This document shows positions 58,952 to 64,000 of a DNA stretch of 64,000 bases, piece after piece. The position numbers and the translations under genes are program-made. This DNA comes from Acidimicrobiia bacterium. Lineage in GTDB: Bacteria; Actinomycetota; Acidimicrobiia; IMCC26256; DASPTH01. Numbering within the stretch: position 1 is the stretch's first letter; each line of letters starts with the position of its first letter. The notes beneath the pieces are model-generated. The model was not told where the DNA came from, did no database searches, and saw only the letters and a program-made list of their open reading frames with translations. The stretch is taken from positions 50,462 to 114,461 of the forward strand of contig JBBDHW010000033.1 in NCBI GenBank assembly GCA_040880805.1, written 5' to 3'.

Positions 58952-59197
58952 CTACTCGGATCGGAAGGCGGCAGAGCCATCGATCGGCGAGCCGGCATGG
59001 CCGACCAACGGGACATCGAGCGGGTCGCGAGCCTCGATGCGCGGCGCCACGTACGGCTCGGGCGCGACGGAACGGAAGGCCGCCGACGGCCCTGCTCCCG
59101 GCGACCCCCCGACCCCGATCAACGGGACGTCGATCGGAGTGCGCTCCTCGATCGAAGGGGGCTCGTAGGGCTGGATCGCTCCGGCGTCATCGCGCAT
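58952..59197 (-). CDS. repeat peptide B: two copies of the same motif
   Basis: 81-residue protein with two repeats: YEPPSIEERTPIDVPLI followed by a Gly/Ser/Pro tail with SAAFRSV, and YVAPRIEARDPLDVPLV followed by a similar tail ending SAAFRSE. The ATG at 59197 has GGGAGG upstream and overlaps the last 11 bases of the cupin gene, which couples the two translationally. It is clearly a paralogue of peptide A. The conserved block may be a recognition element and the S-A-(A/V)-F-R tail the modified part; this split is an inference. Confidence 0.72.
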   Translation of the reverse strand: MRDDAGAIQPYEPPSIEERTPIDVPLIGVGGSPGAGPSAAFRSVAPEPYVAPRIEARDPLDVPLVGHAGSPIDGSAAFRSE

Positions 59198-60122
59198 CGT
59201 CGACCTCCCGGCCAACGCCGACGGTACCACGGACCGGTCGTTTGACCACCCGATCACGGATCCGGGCTGCCCGGACACTGGCGGTGGCGAGGCGCGCCTT
59301 CACCCGCTCTCTCGGGCTCCCGAGGCCGCTCGGCCGTGGCCGGAGCCCACGGCGACGGAGCCTCACGTCGAAGTCGTGGACCGTGCCGCTCCGGACCGTG
59401 CACGGTGTGCTGACCCCGACCGAGAGCCCGACCGCGGGCCCGTCGAGCACCGTCGTCCAGTGGAACGCGTACGGCGGGATGTACACGCCGTCGCCCGGCC
59501 CGAGGATGAAGCACTTCCCCGGCGGCAAGACCGGCGCGCCGTCCTGGGGGCGGCGGAGGTAGTCGACCACGCGCAGGTGATGCGCGCGGCGGTCGGGATC
59601 GTCCTCGACCCACACCTCTTTCCGGCCACTCACCTGGAGCAACAAGTTGTGATGGCGGTCGGGGTGCGCGGGCGTGACCGAATCGGGCGACGCGAGGAAC
59701 GTGCCCAGATTGACGGCCACGACGCCGCCCTCGGCATCGCCGACGAGGTCGCGCACCGACGGCTCGAGCGCGCGGTGGAGGTCGCGGAACTCTGCCGTGT
59801 GCTCGAGGTTGTAGGCGCGGATCGATGCCGGCGCCGTCGCGAGCGAGCGCACGACGGCATCGAGGTCGGCATCGGCGTCGAGCTGCTCGAGCCCGCGCGG
59901 CTCGTGCGGCGAGTACTGCGAACGGTCGGCGCGGATCCACGCCGCCGGAAGCGCTGCCACGAGCGGTGCGATGACGTCGGGAGCGAAGCGCGGATCGTGG
60001 CCGAGGGTGTGACGGAAGGCAACCGGGTGATCGCCGAGCATCGGCCGGAGCATCGCGCGCGACAACCCGGGGAACATCTCGATCTGCGCGGAGAAACCGG
60101 GGGGTTCGTTGATCACGCACAA
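59187..60122 (-). CDS. cupin_8/JmjC-like putative Fe(II)/2-oxoglutarate oxygenase 1
   Basis: 311-residue protein with a JmjC/cupin-8-like core. The metal motif HxD is in TPAHPDRHHNLLLQVSGRKEVWVEDD, which also has the family's QVxGxK segment; the distal region is GPGDGVYIPPYAFHWTTVL with the third metal His. Such enzymes hydroxylate proteins or peptides. The C-terminal tail is very basic. The TTG at 60122 is preceded by GGAGGG; GTG 60116 is the alternative. The gene overlaps repeat peptide B by 11 bp and shares domain layout with the second cupin at 61203, so both probably act on the repeat peptides. Confidence 0.78.
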   Translation of the reverse strand: MCVINEPPGFSAQIEMFPGLSRAMLRPMLGDHPVAFRHTLGHDPRFAPDVIAPLVAALPAAWIRADRSQYSPHEPRGLEQLDADADLDAVVRSLATAPASIRAYNLEHTAEFRDLHRALEPSVRDLVGDAEGGVVAVNLGTFLASPDSVTPAHPDRHHNLLLQVSGRKEVWVEDDPDRRAHHLRVVDYLRRPQDGAPVLPPGKCFILGPGDGVYIPPYAFHWTTVLDGPAVGLSVGVSTPCTVRSGTVHDFDVRLRRRGLRPRPSGLGSPRERVKARLATASVRAARIRDRVVKRPVRGTVGVGREVDDAR

Positions 60123-60143
60123 CGAGACTACCCTCCGCTGCTC

Positions 60144-61061
60144 GTGCCGTCCCGAGTCGTCGACATCGCCGGTGTGCCCATCGCATTGGAGGCGTCCGAC
60201 GACGCGCGCGACCAGAGCCTACACGGGAGCTTCGAGGGATTCGACACGATCCACGTGCCCGCGGCGGCGACGATCGCGCTCGATGCCGCCACCGCGCTCC
60301 CTCCCACGCGTGTGGCGCGTTCGGAGCTGCTCCACATCAAGTTCTGGGACGAGCCCGACGGCATCGTCGTTGCCACGCCGGGGCTGGTGATCACGGTTGC
60401 GGGATCGCGCGCCGACGCGCACCTTCCCGACCTTGCCGCGATACCCGACTTCGAAGGCTGCGTGTACCTGCCGCTCACATGGTTGCTGGCGCGCCACGAC
60501 CGCTTCGTCCTGCACGGGGCGGGGATCGTGCGTGACGGCCACGCACTCCTGCTGCTCGGTCACAGCGGCGCGGGAAAGTCGACGCTCGCGGTTGCAGCAC
60601 TCGAAGCGGGTTGGCTGGCCCTCGCCGACGACGTCGTCATCGTTCATGCTTCCGACGATGGCTTCCGCATCCACGGCGTCCATCGCACGCCTGCGGTCCC
60701 AACGGAGATCGGCGGACGGTTCGCGGCGTCGGCGCGCCGACTCGACGATCCTCGCGACCGCGCTGCGCTCTCGCGCGGAGTGCTGACGAGCGGCGGGCAT
60801 CCGCTCGCCGGTGTCGTGCTCATCACGCACGCGGACGCAGCCGAGGGCTCGCTGCGCGAGGCCGGGGGGCACCAGGTGCTGCCGATGCTGCTCCAGTCGT
60901 TCGCGGGCAGCATCGACCCGAGCCTGCGCGGCGCGTTCTTCGCGCCGGCGGCAACCTTGAGCCGCCTCCCGGTGTGGGAACTCGGGCACGCGGCCGATCC
61001 GGCAGTGCGGCGCCAACGCGCGGCACACCATCTCGACCGGTGCGCCACAGCGCTGGATTAG
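60144..61061 (+). CDS. HprK-like serine kinase
   Basis: 305-residue protein with the C-terminal kinase fold of HPr kinase/phosphorylase: FVLHGAGIVRDGHALLLLGHSGAGKSTLAVAAL (Walker A from residue 139), an acidic LADDVVIVH strand, and no N-terminal HprK regulatory domain. HprK-like proteins of this size occur with PqqD-like and NTP_transf_5 proteins (the arrangement called HPr-rel-A) and in some lasso-peptide clusters, where they phosphorylate a peptide serine. The GTG at 60144 is the best start, only 21 bp from the divergent cupin gene; the longer upstream frame is antisense to that gene and is not coding. Confidence 0.85.
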   Translation: MPSRVVDIAGVPIALEASDDARDQSLHGSFEGFDTIHVPAAATIALDAATALPPTRVARSELLHIKFWDEPDGIVVATPGLVITVAGSRADAHLPDLAAIPDFEGCVYLPLTWLLARHDRFVLHGAGIVRDGHALLLLGHSGAGKSTLAVAALEAGWLALADDVVIVHASDDGFRIHGVHRTPAVPTEIGGRFAASARRLDDPRDRAALSRGVLTSGGHPLAGVVLITHADAAEGSLREAGGHQVLPMLLQSFAGSIDPSLRGAFFAPAATLSRLPVWELGHAADPAVRRQRAAHHLDRCATALD

Positions 61062-61103
61062 TTACTTCGACCTGAAACGCGGCGATCTGCACGTCCGAAA
61101 GCA

Positions 61104-61136
61104 CGCGTTTGGTAGCGGTTTCCGCACCCAAACGCG
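61104..61136. terminator. hairpin between convergent kinase and cupin genes
   Basis: CGCGTTTGG (61104-61112) and CCAAACGCG (61128-61136) form a 9-bp stem with a 15-base loop in the 141-bp gap between convergent genes. It could terminate transcription from both sides. Confidence 0.5.
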
Positions 61137-61202
61137 CGCGTTTACACACCTGAGGCAGTGGGGGTGACGCGGACTCAGACTGCCCTGAATGGCGGTCGAG
61201 GG

Positions 61203-62060
61203 CTAGCTGCTGCGCCGCACCTTCTTCTCCACCGTCTTCTCCACCGTCTTCTCCACCGTCTTCTTCACCCGCTTCTTCACCCGCGTACTCACTTCGACGA
61301 CCTTCTGCTTGGTGCGGTCGACGCGAGCCCTTTGGCCGGGTGGCGCGGGGTGAAGGCCGAGCTTTCGCGAACGCAGGTTGAACTCGTGCACCGCGGCCGT
61401 ACGGGCGGTGGTCTCGGTGACCACCACGCACGTCATCGCGATCGACACGTCGTGGCCGCCTTGCACCCAGTGAAAGGTGAAAGCAGGGATGACCAGCGCC
61501 TCTCCCGCGTGGAGCACGTGCTCCTCGCAGCGGTCGGGCATCAGGTCGGCGTTGACGCGGGCGGGTTGCATGCCCCGTTCGATCTGCAGTTGGTGCACCC
61601 GCGGGTCGGAGAACGTGCCGGTGCCGACGGTTTTGGATCCGCGTACCTGGACGAGGAGGTGATGATTGCGGTCGAAGTGGACGGGCACGGTGGCGCCCGG
61701 TGCACCGATGAACGCGATGAGGTCGTGCTTGACGAGCCGTTCGCCGCGCGCCCGGAGCGCGAGCTCGAAACGCCCACCGACGCGGCGCAGCAGCGACTCG
61801 TACTCCGGCAGCACGCCGAGCGCTTGGAGCATGACCCAACACCCGTTCGTCGCGACGTTGCGAATGGCGTCACCGGGTGTCTGGTTGAGCCTGATGCTCT
61901 CCCCGCCGGGCAGGATCACGGGCAGGTCGCCCACGTGGTGTTCGACCTGCTTCTCGGGCAGCCGGTCGCCGGCATCCGCGAGCGCCTCGAGCGAAACCAG
62001 CGACTCGTCGAGCAACGAGTACTCGAAGACGTTCGCGGTGTCGACGTCGATCGATGTCAT
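61203..62060 (-). CDS. cupin_8/JmjC-like putative Fe(II)/2-oxoglutarate oxygenase 2
   Basis: 285-residue paralogue of the cupin at 59187. The metal-binding core is VPVHFDRNHHLLVQVRGSKTVGTG (HxD with the QVxGxK segment) and the distal His lies in VIPAFTFHWVQGG. The last ~35 residues are a basic tail of VKK/VEKT repeats encoded by 12-bp tandem DNA repeats. The ATG overlaps the PqqD stop (ATGA, 62057-62060), so PqqD and this enzyme are made together, which suggests PqqD brings a peptide to it. Enzymatic activity is inferred from motifs. Confidence 0.78.
   Translation of the reverse strand: MTSIDVDTANVFEYSLLDESLVSLEALADAGDRLPEKQVEHHVGDLPVILPGGESIRLNQTPGDAIRNVATNGCWVMLQALGVLPEYESLLRRVGGRFELALRARGERLVKHDLIAFIGAPGATVPVHFDRNHHLLVQVRGSKTVGTGTFSDPRVHQLQIERGMQPARVNADLMPDRCEEHVLHAGEALVIPAFTFHWVQGGHDVSIAMTCVVVTETTARTAAVHEFNLRSRKLGLHPAPPGQRARVDRTKQKVVEVSTRVKKRVKKTVEKTVEKTVEKKVRRSS
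61224..61283. repeat. 12-bp tandem repeat encoding a VEKT-type tail
   Basis: Three perfect copies of CTTCTCCACCGT (61224-61259) followed by two copies of CTTCTTCACCCG (61260-61283). All are in frame in the cupin gene, giving KTVE and RVKK repeats on the minus strand, and the number of copies could change by slippage without breaking the frame. Confidence 0.9.
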
Positions 62061-62320
62061 TCGGCGACGACCAGCTCCGCTTCCTCGAGCTCGGTGAGGA
62101 AGGCGAGCACGTCGGATTCGAGCACGTCGAGCGCGACGTCGGTGCGCGTCTTGTGGAGCCGAGCCGCGATCTCGCTCGGTTCAGTCGCGTCGGCAAGCGC
62201 GTCCCACACCGCGGTGCCCGTGGGGTTGAGTGTGATGAGCTCGGTGCCGTCGGGCGCGACGAGCATCGCCCGGCCGTCGAGGATCTCGCTCAGCACGCCG
62301 TCAGCGCGTCGGTATCCCAC
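62057..62320 (-). CDS. PqqD family peptide-binding protein (RRE)
   Basis: 87-residue PqqD-like protein with the RiPP-recognition-element fold: SEILDGRAMLVAPDGTELITLNPTGTAVWDALADATEPSEIAARL (beta strands, then the LNPTGTAVWD turn) and a helical end with DVLAFLTELEEAELVV. PqqD proteins hold a leader peptide and present it to modifying enzymes. The ATG at 62320 is standard and the stop overlaps the cupin start (ATGA). Here the nearby repeat peptides are the obvious candidates for its ligand. It is not linked to any PQQ biosynthesis genes. Confidence 0.88.
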   Translation of the reverse strand: MGYRRADGVLSEILDGRAMLVAPDGTELITLNPTGTAVWDALADATEPSEIAARLHKTRTDVALDVLESDVLAFLTELEEAELVVAE

Positions 62321-62341
62321 GAGCGAATCCTAGATTCTCTT

Positions 62342-63577
62342 TCAGGTAGGGAGGCCGAGAAGGCGGAGCCCGTTGTCGCGCATGATCATGTGGAGCGTGT
62401 CGTCGGGACGGTCGACGCGGGCCACGAGCTCGGCGGTCCGGTCCTGGTAGTCACCGACGTCGGACATGCCCTCTGCATGAGGGAAGTCGGATCCGAACAG
62501 CACCTGGCCCGGGCCGAGGACGTCGGTGAGCTCGCCGATGTCCTCGCCGAAGTGGTGCGGGCTCACGAACACGTGCCGCTTGAAGATCTCACTCGGGCGG
62601 CCTTCGACGTAGCCACCCGGCCAAGGACCATTGCGGCCCATGCCCTTCATGTTGTCCATGGCGCGCAGCAGGTACGGCACCCAGATCGACCCGTTCTCGA
62701 CGCTCGCGACCTTCACGTTCGGGAACCGTCCGAACAGGTTGTTGTAGAGGAGATTGCAGAGCGTGTCCATGATGGGCCGGTCCCGGTAGAACATCGTCCA
62801 CTGGAACGCTGAGCGACCGGGCGCGGGACCGTCGAGCCCGTCGGGATCCGGGTATTCCCCCCAGTCGGGCGAGTACCGCTCCTGGTAGCCGGAGTTGCCG
62901 AGATGGAACGTGACGAGGATCCCGGCTTCGTTCACGCGCGCCCAGAACGGGTCGTAGCGCGCGTCGGCCGGTGAACGCCCCCAGGTGGCCGGCCCGGGCA
63001 TGAGCTGCACGAGCCGCGCGTCGCGCGCCAGGGCGAACTCCAACTGCTGCACCGCGAAGTCGGCGTCGGCGAGCGAGATGATGGCCGGGGCGAAAATTCG
63101 GTGCTGGTAGTCGAACGACCAGGTGTCGTGCAGCCACCGGTTGAACGCGTCGATGTGTGCCGCGAGCAGCTCGGGATCGTGGCGGAGCCGGTTCTCGATG
63201 GTGACGCCCGTGCTCGGGAAGATCATGGTGGCTTCGATGCCCTGACGGTCCATGAGCGCGATGCGCGCGGCGGGCTCGGCCGCGTAGCTGTCGTCGACGT
63301 CGTCGTCGTCGGGTGGGAACTCGCCGCGGAGCCGCTTCCGCAGGGCGCCCGGCCGGATGCGCTCGCGCTGTCCCGAGCCGCCGACGAACCCGAACGGCTT
63401 GCCGTCGAACGTGACGACGCGGTAGCCGTCGGCATCGTGGTGCACGCGGAAGGTGCGATCGCGGAACTCTGACGCGATGTAGCGCTCGAACAGGTCGACA
63501 GGTTCGTAGTAGTGGTTGTCGGCGTCGAAGACTCGGTAGTCGACCCGATGATCGACTGGTCGAGCGACGGCTGGCAT
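62342..63577 (-). CDS. amidohydrolase family (ACMSD-like) metal-dependent hydrolase
   Basis: 411-residue TIM-barrel hydrolase, a paralogue of the one at 19188. Motifs: VFDADNHYYEP near the start (DxxH form), VTFHLGNSGY with the metal His, ASVENGSIWVPYL, and the late FGSDFPHAEG carrying the conserved Asp. Family members hydrolyse or decarboxylate carboxylic-acid intermediates of ring degradation. The ATG at 63577 is chosen because it fits the VDYRVFDADNH start and a promoter ends only 8 bases upstream. It precedes the PqqD gene by 21 bp on the same strand, but functional connection with that locus is unclear. Confidence 0.88.
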   Translation of the reverse strand: MPAVARPVDHRVDYRVFDADNHYYEPVDLFERYIASEFRDRTFRVHHDADGYRVVTFDGKPFGFVGGSGQRERIRPGALRKRLRGEFPPDDDDVDDSYAAEPAARIALMDRQGIEATMIFPSTGVTIENRLRHDPELLAAHIDAFNRWLHDTWSFDYQHRIFAPAIISLADADFAVQQLEFALARDARLVQLMPGPATWGRSPADARYDPFWARVNEAGILVTFHLGNSGYQERYSPDWGEYPDPDGLDGPAPGRSAFQWTMFYRDRPIMDTLCNLLYNNLFGRFPNVKVASVENGSIWVPYLLRAMDNMKGMGRNGPWPGGYVEGRPSEIFKRHVFVSPHHFGEDIGELTDVLGPGQVLFGSDFPHAEGMSDVGDYQDRTAELVARVDRPDDTLHMIMRDNGLRLLGLPT

Positions 63578-63585
63578 CCCTACAT

Positions 63586-63613
63586 AGTGTAGAAAAGGAC
63601 TGCCGACGGTCAA
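63586..63613 (-). promoter_or_regulatory. sigma-70-type promoter, probably leaderless, of the amidohydrolase gene
   Basis: On the minus strand TTGACC (63613-63608) and TACACT (63591-63586) are separated by 16 bp. The -10 box ends 8 bases before the ATG at 63577, so transcription would start at or next to the start codon, as in many actinobacterial leaderless genes. No ribosome site is visible. Confidence 0.5.
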
Positions 63614-63629
63614 GAGGGGAGCGCCAGTC

Positions 63630-64000
63630 GTGTCGCGACTTTCATCGGAGTGGGAGGACAAGCTGGCGATCCGCGAGGTGCTCGAGCGTTACATGCGGTA
63701 CAACGACGACGGCGCGCTCGATCGGATCGTCGCACTGTTCGACGCCGACGGTGTCTACCAGGTGATGGGGCACATCATGCGCGGCCACGACGAGATTCGC
63801 GCGTTCCTCTCGGCCGACGGCGTGTTCGCCGACGGGAAGCCGCGTTGGACGGATCCCGGCCAACTGCTCATGCAACCGCGCAGCATGCACCTGAGCTCGA
63901 ACCCGATCATCGACCTCGAGGGCAGCACGGCAACCGTCGAGAGCGAGTTCGTCGTCCTGCGGCGCGGCGAAGACGGCCGCGCCCGGATCGCGCTCGTCGG
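63630..64000 (+). CDS. SnoaL-like/NTF2-fold protein, 3'-truncated by window edge
   Basis: At least 123 residues, open to the window end. It begins MSRLSSEWEDKLAIREVLERYMRYNDDGALDRIV, then ALFDADGVYQVMG and RGHDEIRAFL, the usual helices and strands of SnoaL-like ketosteroid-isomerase-fold proteins (AIREVLERYM followed by LFDADGVY). Members are small isomerases, cyclases or dehydratases, or non-enzymatic. GTG 63630 is 52 bp from the divergent amidohydrolase ATG, so the two share an intergenic promoter region. The likely partner on a substrate is the amidohydrolase, but this is a guess. Confidence 0.85.
   Translation, partial: MSRLSSEWEDKLAIREVLERYMRYNDDGALDRIVALFDADGVYQVMGHIMRGHDEIRAFLSADGVFADGKPRWTDPGQLLMQPRSMHLSSNPIIDLEGSTATVESEFVVLRRGEDGRARIALV

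Noticed and set aside
59376..60143. N-terminal extension of the HprK-like protein by about 255 residues
   Set aside because: The extension is antisense to the cupin gene and Arg-rich without any domain; kinase-like sequence starts only after GTG 60144.
61224..61283. CRISPR-like array
   Set aside because: The repeats are directly adjacent 12-mers without spacers and are in frame within the cupin gene, so they are coding repeats.

Overview
The window is GC-rich, gene-dense DNA with many GTG starts and short 4-base gene overlaps. The gene content fits an uncultivated high-GC actinomycetote, perhaps Acidimicrobiia-like: a very large NAD-dependent glutamate dehydrogenase, a mycothiol-dependent maleylpyruvate-isomerase-type protein, an Rpf-like transglycosylase, CaiB/thiolase/DUF35 CoA genes and FadR/TetR regulators. 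That placement is an inference from gene content. No rRNA, tRNA, CRISPR array, transposase or integrase is visible.

Layout. 0-20 kb is mostly core metabolism and housekeeping: the 3' part of gmd, purE, an enoyl-CoA hydratase, an lgt/ABC-ATPase/FtsX-type permease operon, DUF427, a broken DJ-1/PfpI gene, an Fpg/Nei glycosylase, a UbiB-like kinase, an Rpf-like transglycosylase, a carotenoid-type FAD oxidoreductase, NAD-GDH, a CaiB CoA-transferase and an amidohydrolase. 20-36 kb is accessory and resembles a resistance/detoxification collection: an Erm-like rRNA methyltransferase, a sigma factor fused to a bifunctional-nuclease domain, a remnant of a CPT-like kinase, two GNATs, an APH-like kinase, two HAD proteins with altered motif I, an MDMPI-like protein, class I aldolase (fbaB), a GGT-like protein without the usual threonine, and a ZIP-like protein without the usual histidines. 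Several of these genes have mini-ORFs and hairpins just upstream. The clearest is a leader peptide followed by mutually exclusive hairpins that bury the ribosome binding site of the GNAT at 25485.

36-50 kb is catabolic: an Ldh-type dehydrogenase, an SMP-30 lactonase, a PQQ-type sugar dehydrogenase, a P450, a cyclase, a frameshifted metallophosphoesterase/beta-propeller gene, a TetR-controlled ABC exporter with a clear double palindrome, and a FadR-headed operon (di-iron protein, thiolase-like protein without its cysteine, DUF35 protein, serine hydrolase) with a matching FadR-type operator.

50-57 kb encodes a branched-chain-amino-acid (Liv/HAAT) type ABC importer compacted into three genes: an MFS transporter fused to a LivF ATPase, a binding protein, and a single LivH-LivM-LivG polypeptide. 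57-62.3 kb is the best candidate for an undescribed system. Two adjacent small genes carry five copies of a YEPPRIEERTPIDVPLI-like motif, each followed by a variable tail, and they sit with two related cupin/JmjC-type proteins, an HprK-like kinase, a PqqD-like protein and an NTP_transf_5 protein. This looks like a RiPP or protein-modification locus. The window ends with an amidohydrolase, which has a likely leaderless promoter, and the start of a SnoaL-like gene.

Two patterns cut across the window. An 18-bp dispersed repeat (GGCTCCGTGCCYGAACGG) occurs between genes and inside conserved genes in different reading frames, including an apparent in-frame insertion in GDH. Four convergent gene pairs share their stop codons in the palindrome CTAG.
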